Positions 20,093-28,050 of a stretch of DNA of 64,000 nucleotides are shown here, one piece after another. The stretch spans positions 62,001-126,000 of the forward strand of contig NZ_JAUYWF010000006.1 in NCBI RefSeq assembly GCF_030708455.1, read 5' to 3'. Under the pieces are notes generated by a model. It did no database searches, had not been told where the DNA came from, and saw only the letters and a program-made list of their open reading frames with translations. The first letter of the stretch is position 1. Each line of letters starts with the position of its first letter. The stretch is from Halomonas sp. SSL-5. GTDB lineage: Bacteria > Pseudomonadota > Gammaproteobacteria > Pseudomonadales > Halomonadaceae. A program made the translations under genes and the position numbers.

Positions 20093-20131
20093 ATACGCGT
20101 CACCTCCCTCCCGCCCGCTCTGCCGCATCAT
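20090..20131 (+). promoter_or_regulatory. Candidate DNR/FNR promoter for moaB-moeA-dnr
   Basis: TTGATACGCGTCAC (20090-20103) matches the FNR/DNR consensus at 8 of 10 informative positions. CATCAT at 20126-20131 is a possible -10 element at the right distance (box centre to -10 centre 32 bp), predicting a start near 20138 and a 13-nt leader. If real, the dnr gene at the end of this unit is autoregulated. Confidence 0.5.
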
Positions 20132-20150
20132 GGCCAAAAAGGAGGCCCCC

Positions 20151-20744
20151 ATGTCCCATGTTTCTGCCAACACGCCCTTCCTGCCCCTGGGCATCGCCGT
20201 GCTTACCGTCTCCGACACCCGCGGCTTCGACGAGGACGGCAGCGGCGACCTGCTCTCCGCGCGTCTCACCGAGGCCGGCCATGCCCTGGTGGAACGGCGC
20301 ATAGTGCCCGACGACGTCTACCGCATCCGCGCGGTGGTCTCTAAGTGGGTGATCCGTGACGATATCCAGGTGGTGCTGGTCAACGGTGGCACCGGCTTCA
20401 CCCGACGCGACACCACCCCGGAGGCGCTGACTCCGCTGTTCGACAAGGCGGTCGACGGCTACGGCGAGCTGTTCCGCCACCTGTCGCTCCAGAGCATCGG
20501 CACCTCCACCGTCCAGTCCCGCGCCGTGGCCGGGCTGATCGACCGTACCCTGGTGTTCGCCATGCCCGGCTCGCCCAAGGCCTGCGCCACCGCCTGGGAC
20601 GGCATCCTGGTCGAGCAGCTCGATGCGCGTACCCGCCCCTGCAACTTCGTGGCCATGGTGCTGCCCCAGGGCGCGAGCTGCGCCAGCCGCCAGGAGCAGC
20701 CGTCACCGAGCGAGGCCGAGGCCGGTGAGGAGGTAGACGCATGA
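20151..20744 (+). CDS. moaB: MoaB, molybdopterin adenylyltransferase-type protein
   Basis: With the ATG at 20151 the protein has 197 residues. It belongs to the MoaB/Mog family: GIAVLTVSDTRGFDEDGSGD near the N-terminus, NGGTGFTRRDTTPEAL in the middle and FAMPGSPKACATAWD near the end. It adenylates molybdopterin before Mo insertion. An in-frame ATG at 20130 exists, but AAGGAGG lies between the two and serves only the second. Its stop overlaps moeA by 4 nt. Placement after nar suggests cofactor supply matched to nitrate reductase expression. Confidence 0.9.
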   Translation: MSHVSANTPFLPLGIAVLTVSDTRGFDEDGSGDLLSARLTEAGHALVERRIVPDDVYRIRAVVSKWVIRDDIQVVLVNGGTGFTRRDTTPEALTPLFDKAVDGYGELFRHLSLQSIGTSTVQSRAVAGLIDRTLVFAMPGSPKACATAWDGILVEQLDARTRPCNFVAMVLPQGASCASRQEQPSPSEAEAGEEVDA

Positions 20745-21991
20745 ACTGCGGCTGCGCCGAGGTGGTCACCTCCGGTCTGCTCGACCTGTTCGAGGCGCGC
20801 GAGCGCATGGTCGGTGCCGGCCGGTCGGTGGAGGGGAGCGAGCGGGTGGCGCTGGGCGATGCCGAGGGGCGGGTGCTGGCGGAGCCGGTCGCCGCCGCCC
20901 TGGACCTGCCCGGCGTCGACAACAGCGCCATGGACGGCTACGCCCTGCGCGTCGCCGAGCTCGGCCCCGAGGGGCTGCCGGTGGTGCAGCGCGTGCCCGC
21001 CGGTGCCGGCGTGCTGCACCTGCCGGCAGGGGGCTGTGCACGCATCTTCACCGGGGCCCCGGTGCCGCTGGGCGCCGATGCCGTGGTGCCCCAGGAGAGG
21101 GTGCGCCTCGACGCCGCCGGCCGTGTCCACGTCGACGGCGAGCTGCCCCGCGGCGCCAATATCCGCCGCCGGGGCGAGGAGAGCCGCGCCGGCACGTCGC
21201 TGTTGCCTGCCGGCACGCGCCTGGAGGCCGCCGCCATCGCCCTGCTGGCGAGCCACGGCATCGCCGAGGTGACGGTGAGGCGCCGCGTGAAGATCGCGCT
21301 GTTCTCCACCGGCGACGAACTGATCGAGCCGGGTGCGACCCGGGCGCCGGGGCAGGTCTTCGACAGCAACCGCGCGATGCTCAAGGCGCTGATGGCCCGG
21401 ACGGGCGTCGAGGTGCTCGACCTCGGCGTGCTGCTCGACGACCCCCTTGACCTGCTTCAGGCCCTGAGCCGGGCCCGCGACGAGGCCGATCTGGTAGTCT
21501 GTAGTGGAGGCGTCTCGGTGGGGGAGGAGGATCATGTACGGCCCGCCATCGAGCGGCTGGGCGGCATCGCCTTCCACGGGGTTGGCATCAAGCCCGGCAA
21601 GCCCTTCGCGCTGGGCTTCCTGGGTGAGTCACTCGCGGCCGGCACACCGCTGGTCGCCCTGCCGGGCAACCCGGTGGCCTCTCTGGTGGGCTGGCAGTTC
21701 CTGGCCCTGCCGCTGCTGCAGGCGCGCCAGGGCATGACCCCGCCGGCGCTGGAGTCCTTTCCGGTCACCGCCGGCTTCTCCCGGCGCGGGCCGCGCGGGC
21801 GCCGAGAATTGCTGCGTGTGGTGCTCGACTGGAGCACCGGCACGCCGGTGGCGCGGCTGGCCGGCGGCCAGGGATCGCATATGCTGAGTGCCGCCAGCCA
21901 GGCCCATGGCTACCTGCTGGTCGACGCCGATACCGATGTGGAGGAAGGACATGCCCATGGATACTGCCCAGCCGCCCAGTTCGGCCGCTGA
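20741..21991 (+). CDS. moeA: MoeA, molybdopterin molybdenumtransferase
   Basis: MoeA is 416 residues, the standard length. Signature parts are the VDNSAMDGYALR motif, RIFTGAPVPLGADAVVPQE, FSTGDELIEPG, VCSGGVSVGEEDHV and the C-terminal ALPGNPVAS. It inserts molybdate into adenylated molybdopterin made by MoaB/MogA proteins. The gene overlaps moaB at its start (ATGA) and the dnr gene at its end (41 nt), so all three are co-translated. Confidence 0.95.
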   Translation: MNCGCAEVVTSGLLDLFEARERMVGAGRSVEGSERVALGDAEGRVLAEPVAAALDLPGVDNSAMDGYALRVAELGPEGLPVVQRVPAGAGVLHLPAGGCARIFTGAPVPLGADAVVPQERVRLDAAGRVHVDGELPRGANIRRRGEESRAGTSLLPAGTRLEAAAIALLASHGIAEVTVRRRVKIALFSTGDELIEPGATRAPGQVFDSNRAMLKALMARTGVEVLDLGVLLDDPLDLLQALSRARDEADLVVCSGGVSVGEEDHVRPAIERLGGIAFHGVGIKPGKPFALGFLGESLAAGTPLVALPGNPVASLVGWQFLALPLLQARQGMTPPALESFPVTAGFSRRGPRGRRELLRVVLDWSTGTPVARLAGGQGSHMLSAASQAHGYLLVDADTDVEEGHAHGYCPAAQFGR

Positions 21992-22694
21992 CCTGCTGTT
22001 CAAGCCGCGCCAGCTCCGCGAGCTGGTGCGCGGGGTGCCCTGGCTGGGCGCGCTCTCCGACGCGGAGATCGAGGCGCTGCTCGAGGACTGCGAGCCGCGC
22101 ACCCTGGCCAGCCGTGAATGGCTGTTCCGCCAGGATACCCCCGCCGAGTGGCTGCATATCGTGATCAGCGGTGCGGTGCGCCTGGTGCGCAGCGCCGGCG
22201 ACGGCCGCCTGGCCACCATCCGCTGCGTGGAGCGTGGCGGCACCCTGGGCGAGCTGAGCATGGTCTCCCGGGAGGGCATCTACCTCTACTCCTCCGAGGC
22301 GCTGCGCCGCACCCATGTGCTGTCGATTCCCGCCGAGCGCTGCCGCGAGGCCATGGATCGCCACCCCGAATGTCGCGCCGAGTTCATGAGTCGCCTGGCG
22401 CTGGAACTCACCGACCGCCTCGAGGACCTGGCGCTGCTTACCCAGGGCGACGCCATGTCGCGGCTGGTCAGCTACATCCTGCGCCAGCTGCCGTCGGGAC
22501 GCGGCAAGGAGCCCAGGGTGGTGCGGCTAACCATCCCCAAGCGCTGGCTGGCCGCCCAGCTGGCGATGACCCCGGAGACTCTCTCCCGGTTGCTGGCCAA
22601 GCTGCGCGACGCTGGCGCCATCAATATCGATCGCCAGCGGCTGGTGGTGCTCGACGAGCAGAAGATGCGCGACCTGATGATGACCGACGACTGA
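21951..22694 (+). CDS. dnr: DNR-type Crp/FNR-family regulator
   Basis: This 247-residue protein has an N-terminal cyclic-nucleotide-binding-like domain (LHIVISGAVRLVRSAGDGRLATIRCVERGGTLGE) and a C-terminal HTH (WLAAQLAMTPETLSRLLAKLRDAGAI). The recognition helix carries E-x-x-S-R, which reads TTGAT half-sites in FNR and DNR. The N-terminal Cys cluster of FNR is absent, so it is not an iron-sulfur O2 sensor; DNR-type NO sensing is the likely alternative. The ATG at 21951 has GGAGG upstream and lies within moeA. Its targets probably include narK2, the Tic20-norE-norF unit and moaB. Confidence 0.82.
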   Translation: MPMDTAQPPSSAADLLFKPRQLRELVRGVPWLGALSDAEIEALLEDCEPRTLASREWLFRQDTPAEWLHIVISGAVRLVRSAGDGRLATIRCVERGGTLGELSMVSREGIYLYSSEALRRTHVLSIPAERCREAMDRHPECRAEFMSRLALELTDRLEDLALLTQGDAMSRLVSYILRQLPSGRGKEPRVVRLTIPKRWLAAQLAMTPETLSRLLAKLRDAGAINIDRQRLVVLDEQKMRDLMMTDD

Positions 22695-22986
22695 GACTCC
22701 GGCTGTTTCCCTCTTCCCCTCCGACTGGCCGATGGGTGGGTAGTGCTCGCTGAACAGTGAGGACTGACCACCTTCTGCCCCGTCAACCCCCTGAAATCAA
22801 GGCGTATTACCCGCACCAATGGCGGCATTTGCACTAGTCATTGGTCCCGCGGGGTGCCTCTGGCCATATTCGAATCACCAGCAGTCGACACAACACAGAC
22901 AAGTGAAGGGGACGGCGGCCGACATCACAGGGCCGCGAACGCCCCGGCTGGTGAGTCGATCCCACGGACCCAGAGGAGACAACAAC
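22695..22986 (+). other. Intergenic region before creatinase
   Basis: This 292-bp region holds no gene. It contains an inverted repeat, ACCAATG (22815-22821) and CATTGGT (22839-22845), with 17 bp between the arms, a plausible operator for a regulator of the creatinine genes. AGAGGAG before the ATG at 22987 is the creatinase ribosome-binding site. No clear -35/-10 pair was found. Confidence 0.5.
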
Positions 22987-24195
22987 ATGCAACTTCCGTC
23001 ACTGATCGAGATTCCCAACGGCGACAAGGTCGTCCCGACCTTCTCCGACGCCGAGATGCAGGGCCGCCTGGCGCGCCTGCGCGACTACATGGCCCAGAAC
23101 GATGTCGATGCGGTGGTGCTGACCTCCTACCACAACATCAATTACTTCAGTGACTTCGTCTACTGCAAGTTCGGCCGCGACTACGGCCTGGTGGTGACCC
23201 AGGATCGCTTCACCACGGTGACCGCCAACATCGACGGCGGCCAGCCCTATCGCCGCAACCGCCTGGGCGACAACATCGTCTACACCGACTGGCAGAAGGA
23301 CAACTTCTTCAAGGCCGTCAAGCAGCTGTGCGAAGGCAAGCGGCGCGTCGCGGTCGAGTTCGACCACATGACGCTGCAAAACAAGCAGAAGCTGGTCGAT
23401 GTGCTGGGCGATGTGGAGCTGGTCGATGCCGGCGCGCCCACCATGAAGATGCGCATGATCAAGTCCGACGAGGAGATCGCGCTGATCCGCCAGGGCGCGC
23501 GCATCGCCGACGTGGGTGGCGTGGCCGTGCGCGATGCCATCTACGCCGGCGTGCCGGAGTACGAGGTATCGCTGGCCGGTCAGGCCGCCATGGTGCGCGA
23601 GATCGCCAAGACCTACCCCAACAGCGAACTGATGGACACCTGGGTGTGGTTCCAGTCCGGCATCAACACCGACGGTGCCCATAACCCGGTGACCAGCCGC
23701 CGCGTGCAGCCCGGCGATATCCTCAGCCTCAACACCTTCCCGATGATCTCGGGCTACTACACCGCCCTGGAGCGCACCCTGTTCCTCGGTCATGCCTCCG
23801 ACGAGCATCTGCGTCTGTGGGAGGTGAACTGCGAGGTTCATCGCCGCGGCCAGGAGCTGATCAAGCCCGGCGTGCGTTGCTGTGACATCGCCCACGAGCT
23901 CAACGAGATCTTCGCCAAGCACGACCTGCTCAAGTACCGCACCTTCGGCTACGGCCACTCCTTCGGCACCCTGAGCCACTACTACGGCCGCGAGGCGGGC
24001 CTGGAGCTGCGCGAGGACATCGATACGGTGCTCGAGCCCAACATGGTGGTCTCCATGGAGCCGATGATCATGGTGCCGGAAGGTCAGCCGGGTGCCGGCG
24101 GCTATCGGGAACACGATATCCTGGTGGTCAACGAGCACGGGGCCGAGAACATCACCGGCTTCCCGTATGGCCCGGAGCACAATATCATCAAGTAA
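22987..24195 (+). CDS. Creatinase (creatine amidinohydrolase)
   Basis: The protein has 402 residues, essentially the length of Pseudomonas creatinase (about 403). Shared family segments include TSYHNINYFSDFVYCKFGR, NIDGGQPYRRN, YTDWQKDNFF, SGINTDGAHNP and FGYGHSFGTLSHYYGRE. It has the pita-bread fold of M24 peptidases but hydrolyses creatine to sarcosine and urea without metal; the catalytic His is probably in the SGINTDGAHNP region. A longer frame from 22819 lacks homology; AGAGGAG supports 22987. A terminator separates it from creatininase, so the two may be transcribed separately. Confidence 0.95.
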   Translation: MQLPSLIEIPNGDKVVPTFSDAEMQGRLARLRDYMAQNDVDAVVLTSYHNINYFSDFVYCKFGRDYGLVVTQDRFTTVTANIDGGQPYRRNRLGDNIVYTDWQKDNFFKAVKQLCEGKRRVAVEFDHMTLQNKQKLVDVLGDVELVDAGAPTMKMRMIKSDEEIALIRQGARIADVGGVAVRDAIYAGVPEYEVSLAGQAAMVREIAKTYPNSELMDTWVWFQSGINTDGAHNPVTSRRVQPGDILSLNTFPMISGYYTALERTLFLGHASDEHLRLWEVNCEVHRRGQELIKPGVRCCDIAHELNEIFAKHDLLKYRTFGYGHSFGTLSHYYGREAGLELREDIDTVLEPNMVVSMEPMIMVPEGQPGAGGYREHDILVVNEHGAENITGFPYGPEHNIIK

Positions 24196-24207
24196 AGTGT
24201 TGAATAC

Positions 24208-24236
24208 AAAGGGGGAGCTTGGCTCCCCCTTTCTTG
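24208..24236 (+). terminator. Intrinsic terminator after creatinase
   Basis: An 11-bp stem (AAAGGGGGAGC with GCTCCCCCTTT) and a TTG loop follow the creatinase stop by 12 nt, then CTTG. It should end or reduce read-through into creatininase. Confidence 0.8.
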
Positions 24237-24261
24237 ACGATAGCGTGCTGGGGAATACGAG

Positions 24262-25020
24262 ATGAACAGTGTCAAGATAGAGAACCTGGACTGGATGACC
24301 TACAAGGCGCTCACCGAGCAGGGGCGCTGCCGGATCATCCTGCCGGTCGGTGCCATCGAGCAGCATGGCCCGCACATGTCGCTCAATCCCGATGTGCTGA
24401 TTCCCAGCCATATCGGTGAGCAGGTGGCGTCTCGCGGCGACAACATGCTGGTCGCACCGCCCATCAGCTACGGCTACAAGTCACAGGTGAAGTCCGGGGG
24501 CGGCAACTTCTTCCCGGGGACGACCTGCGTCTCGGGAGCTTCGCTGGAAAACTATGTGTTCGATGTGCTGCAGGCCTATGTGAATCACGGCAACCGTGAA
24601 TTCATCCTGATCAACGGGCATTTCGAGAACTCCATGCACCTCTGCGAGGCGGCCGACAGGCTGGTCAACAAGTGCCGGGCGGAGGGAATCTCGATCCGGA
24701 TCTACCTGCTTTCCTACTGGGACTTCATCAGCGACGAGACCGTCGCCAAGGTGTTCCCGGATGGCTTCACCGGCTGGGCCGTGGAGCATGGCGGGGTGCT
24801 GGAAACCTCGATCATGCTGAAGATTCATCCCGAACTCGTCGACATGTCCAAGGCCGTCGACGTGGAACCGGCCAGCTTCCCTCCCTACGACGTCTTTCCC
24901 CCCGACCCGAGCTGGGTGGCGCCCTCCGGCACTCTCTCATCGCCGCTGAAGGCAACGGCCGAAAAGGGGGAGATGATCCTTGAAGAGTGCATCTCGGGAA
25001 TCGTATCGCATTTGAACTGA
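24262..25020 (+). CDS. Creatininase (creatinine amidohydrolase)
   Basis: This 252-residue creatininase-family protein retains the metal ligands by position: Glu33 and His35 (GAIEQHGPH), Asp44 (LNPD), His120 and Glu122 (NGHFEN), matching Pseudomonas creatininase Glu34, His36, Asp45, His120 and Glu122. The substrate-loop Trp153, Trp172 and His176 (WAVEHGG) are also present, which supports true creatininase over the many family paralogues. It interconverts creatinine and creatine. It is 83 bp before a BCCT transporter in the same direction. Confidence 0.88.
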   Translation: MNSVKIENLDWMTYKALTEQGRCRIILPVGAIEQHGPHMSLNPDVLIPSHIGEQVASRGDNMLVAPPISYGYKSQVKSGGGNFFPGTTCVSGASLENYVFDVLQAYVNHGNREFILINGHFENSMHLCEAADRLVNKCRAEGISIRIYLLSYWDFISDETVAKVFPDGFTGWAVEHGGVLETSIMLKIHPELVDMSKAVDVEPASFPPYDVFPPDPSWVAPSGTLSSPLKATAEKGEMILEECISGIVSHLN

Positions 25021-25103
25021 GTCACTGGTCAGGCGCCTCGAGAGAGCCTCGGGGCCCGAGATATCAAGGACGATGCCAAGTACAACAATAGTGAGGTATC
25101 AAG

Positions 25104-26792
25104 ATGCCTAAAAGAGAACCGGTCGCGGTCCCGCGATTCACGGGGCGAGACCTGCCCCCCATCGGGCGACTGGTCATCCAGTTTGCCCCGCCCATCGCCA
25201 TCATCGCGCTGATCGTGATGGTGCTTCGCAATCCCGATGGCGTCGCCTCGGTGATCTTCGATCTGAGAACCTATGTCACGGGTGGCTTCACCTGGCTGTT
25301 CATCCTCTACTCGCTGTTCGCCGTGGCGGTGTGTGGCTGGCTGGTATTCAGCAAGGTGGGGAGCCGAGTCAGGCTGGGTGGCCCCAAGGCGAAGGCCGAA
25401 TATAGCAACTTCGCCTGGTACTCCATGCTCTTCGCCTGTGGCCAGGGCATCGGCTTGATCTTCTGGTCGGTGGCCGAGCCGATCATGCTGCGTGACGAGA
25501 GTCCGGTCTTCCAGGCGATGGAAGGCAACGTGGCGGGCGGTGGCATCGTCTGGGCCTATTTCCACTGGGGCTTCACCGCCTGGGCCATGTACTGCGTCGT
25601 CGCGGTGTGCCTCGCCTATTCGCACCACAACCTGGGCAAGACCCTGACCTTCCGTGAGGCGACGGTGGACCTGCTGCCGCGCTGGGCGCGGGGCGGTGCC
25701 GGCGTGGTGGTGGAGCTGCTGGCGATCATGGCCACCATCCTGGGCCTTTCCACCTCCTTCGCCTTCGCCGCCATGCAGTTCACCGCGGGCCTGACGTCAT
25801 TCACCGGCGTGACCTCCGGGCCGACCATCTGGCTGTTCGTCATCGTGGGCCTCGGCACCGCCGCGGCGATCTCGGCGTTCTTCGGCATCAGCAAGGGGAT
25901 GCGGCTGATCAGCGAGACCAACTCCATCCTCAGCGTCGTGTTGGTGGTGGCCGCCTTCATCTTCGGCCCGACGCTGTTCATCATCTCCAATGTCACCCAG
26001 ACCTTCGGCTCCTACTTCGCCAACTTCGTGCCGATGAGCTTCTGGACGGATGCACCGAGCACAGCCGAGCCGCTGACCTCATGGCAGCAGAGCTGGAACG
26101 GCTGGTGGACGGTGTTCATCTGGTGCTGGGTGATCGCCTTCTCGCCCTTCGTGGCTGGCTTCATCGCGCGTATCTCTCGGGGGCGTACGCTGCGTGAGTT
26201 CGTCATCGGCGTCACCGTGATCCCCTCCCTGATCGTCATGCTGTGGATCGGTGTGCTGGGCTCCGCAGCCATCTACTACGACGACAAGAGCGGTCGCGGC
26301 ATCACCGATGCGGTCAATGCGGACGTCGCCAGCGGCCTCTTCGCCATGCTGGAGTCCATCCCGGTGGTGGGCAGCCTGCTGCTGGTGGTGGCGACGGTGC
26401 TGGTGGCGACCTACTACGTGACCTCCCTGGACGCCGGTACCTACGCCCTGGCGGACTTCGTCTCGGCGCCCAAGCGGGCGGGTGCCTGGTTCCGGGTGGT
26501 GCTGGTGCTCAGCATCGGCGCCGTGGCCACGGTGCTGCTGACCCTCGGCGGCAGCGGAGTGGTCGATACGGTCCAGACCGGGACCATCATCGGCGCCTTC
26601 CCGTTCTCCATCGTGATCCTGCTGATGATCGTGAACACCATTCGCCGCCTGCTCAATCGCGACCAGGCGACCAGGGAGCTCGAGAAGGTGGTCAATGACC
26701 CCGACCCCAACGTGAAGCTCGAGGTAGACGGCGCAGGGGAGGTCCAGGCGGTCTCCGGTGACAATCTGAAGCCCAGCGTTTCGGGTAACTGA
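25104..26792 (+). CDS. BCCT-family transporter of the creatinine locus
   Basis: This 562-residue protein has 12 predicted membrane helices and the BCCT signature (GQGIGLIFWSVAEPI, and AYFHWGFTAWAMYCVV with the Trp-rich substrate region). A short C-terminal polar tail follows. Family members carry betaine, carnitine, choline or other quaternary amines with Na+ or H+. Directly downstream of creatininase, creatinine or creatine is the most plausible substrate; glycine betaine cannot be excluded. A strong convergent terminator follows. Confidence 0.88.
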   Translation: MPKREPVAVPRFTGRDLPPIGRLVIQFAPPIAIIALIVMVLRNPDGVASVIFDLRTYVTGGFTWLFILYSLFAVAVCGWLVFSKVGSRVRLGGPKAKAEYSNFAWYSMLFACGQGIGLIFWSVAEPIMLRDESPVFQAMEGNVAGGGIVWAYFHWGFTAWAMYCVVAVCLAYSHHNLGKTLTFREATVDLLPRWARGGAGVVVELLAIMATILGLSTSFAFAAMQFTAGLTSFTGVTSGPTIWLFVIVGLGTAAAISAFFGISKGMRLISETNSILSVVLVVAAFIFGPTLFIISNVTQTFGSYFANFVPMSFWTDAPSTAEPLTSWQQSWNGWWTVFIWCWVIAFSPFVAGFIARISRGRTLREFVIGVTVIPSLIVMLWIGVLGSAAIYYDDKSGRGITDAVNADVASGLFAMLESIPVVGSLLLVVATVLVATYYVTSLDAGTYALADFVSAPKRAGAWFRVVLVLSIGAVATVLLTLGGSGVVDTVQTGTIIGAFPFSIVILLMIVNTIRRLLNRDQATRELEKVVNDPDPNVKLEVDGAGEVQAVSGDNLKPSVSGN

Positions 26793-26816
26793 CGACCCCG
26801 GCCGTCACCCGCCAGA

Positions 26817-26898
26817 CGCACGCTCCGTAAGGGCCAAATCGGAGCGTGCGCCCCGAAGGCAACAGGCCTGCCGGTCATCCCCCTGACCGGCAGGCCTG
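26817..26898. terminator. Double hairpin between BCCT and LysR genes
   Basis: Two perfect hairpins occur in tandem: an 11-bp stem (26817-26827 with 26840-26850) and a 15-bp stem (26863-26877 with 26884-26898, loop TCCCCC). They lie between two convergent genes and can serve both strands. Confidence 0.75.
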
Positions 26899-26920
26899 CT
26901 TGCGTTACGCCGGTCGCCGT

Positions 26921-27784
26921 TTACAGGTTGGCGATCCCGGATCTCAGGAAGTCCAGTACGTGGCGCGAGGCGATGTTGAGCTCGGGTTCCTTGTAGTAGA
27001 GGCCGATGCAGACGCGCTCCAGGGCCGGCAGGGCCGCCGTGCTTTCGGCATGCCTGAGATGGTCCGGTATGACGGAGCGTGCCATCGCGGTGATGCCGAG
27101 TCCCTCTTCCACGGCGGAGAAGATGCCGAGCAGGCTGGTGCTGGTGTACATGAAGCGATAGGGGTGCTGCTGGGCCTGTAGTGCCTCCTCCATGATCGAG
27201 CGATAGACACACCCCTGGGGGTAGGCGATCAGCGGAATCGGCTCGTCGTCGCAGCTGGCCTGATAGCCCTCCTTGAAGACCCACTCGAGGCTCTCCAGTC
27301 GGTAGTCCCGCGAGTCCCTCTCCTCGCTCGCCTTGGCCCGCTCCATGGCCAGGGCGATGTCGTAATGCCCCTTCTGGTAGCGCTGGAGTATCACCTTGCT
27401 GATCTCGCAATCCACCTCGACGATGATGTTGGGGTAGACCCGCGACAGGTTTCTCAGCGCCTTGGCCAGGAACGCCAGCTCGAAGTCGTTGGGGATGCCG
27501 AGGCGTACCTTACCCGAAATATTGTCGCCCCTTACCTTGGCGATGATCTGGTCATTGATCTCCAGCATCTGCCTGGCGGCCCGGTAGAGGTACTCGCCAT
27601 CCTCGGTCAGCTCAAGGCTTGAGCCCCTTAGGAAGATCTTGGTGCCGAGGATCTCTTCCAGCTTCTTGACCTGCAGGCTGATGGCCGGCTGGGAGCGGCC
27701 CAGCAGCTCGCCGGCGCTGGTGAAACCACCCAGGTCCTTGATGGTGACGAAGGTCCTCAGCAGGTCGGTGGGGATGTTGGTCAT
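26921..27784 (-). CDS. LysR-family regulator, divergent from the SSS symporter
   Basis: This 287-residue LysR-type protein has an N-terminal HTH (LLRTFVTIKDLGGFTSAGELLGRSQPAISLQVKKLEEILG, residues about 8-47) and a substrate-binding domain. It is transcribed away from the 40-residue accessory protein and SSS symporter, with a 143-bp gap, the classic arrangement for a LysR regulator and its target. The neighbouring creatininase and BCCT genes on the other side may also be controlled. The ligand is unknown; creatinine, creatine or an intermediate is inferred. Confidence 0.88.
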   Translation of the reverse strand: MTNIPTDLLRTFVTIKDLGGFTSAGELLGRSQPAISLQVKKLEEILGTKIFLRGSSLELTEDGEYLYRAARQMLEINDQIIAKVRGDNISGKVRLGIPNDFELAFLAKALRNLSRVYPNIIVEVDCEISKVILQRYQKGHYDIALAMERAKASEERDSRDYRLESLEWVFKEGYQASCDDEPIPLIAYPQGCVYRSIMEEALQAQQHPYRFMYTSTSLLGIFSAVEEGLGITAMARSVIPDHLRHAESTAALPALERVCIGLYYKEPELNIASRHVLDFLRSGIANL

Positions 27785-27927
27785 CGTGGGGCCATTTCAT
27801 TGTTTGATCAGGGCATAAGGCATACAAATTGGCGCCCTTGTGGATCGGAAAATACCTTGGAATCACTGCTCAATAGAAGCAGCGATGCACTCCAATAACG
27901 ACAAATCTATAACATGAGGATATGCAG

Positions 27928-28050
27928 ATGGATTCCTGGGTATTGACCACTTTTCTAATATTAACCTGCTATATGCTAATTCATTCTGGTGCTGCCTATC
28001 TCCGACGAGAGTTGAAGAGAAAGGCAATGGTACACCAGGCGAGGAAATGA
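27928..28050 (+). CDS. Symporter small accessory protein (40 residues)
   Basis: A short frame encodes 40 residues with one hydrophobic segment (WVLTTFLILTCYMLIHSGAAYL) followed by a basic tail (RRELKRKAMVHQARK). GAGGA at 27916-27920 is well spaced for the ATG at 27928; an in-frame ATG at 27922 is too close. Its TGA overlaps the ATG of the SSS symporter (ATGA, 28047-28050), so the two are translationally coupled. Size, topology and position match the small proteins encoded before some SSS transporters. A role as symporter subunit or stability factor is inferred. Confidence 0.8.
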   Translation: MDSWVLTTFLILTCYMLIHSGAAYLRRELKRKAMVHQARK

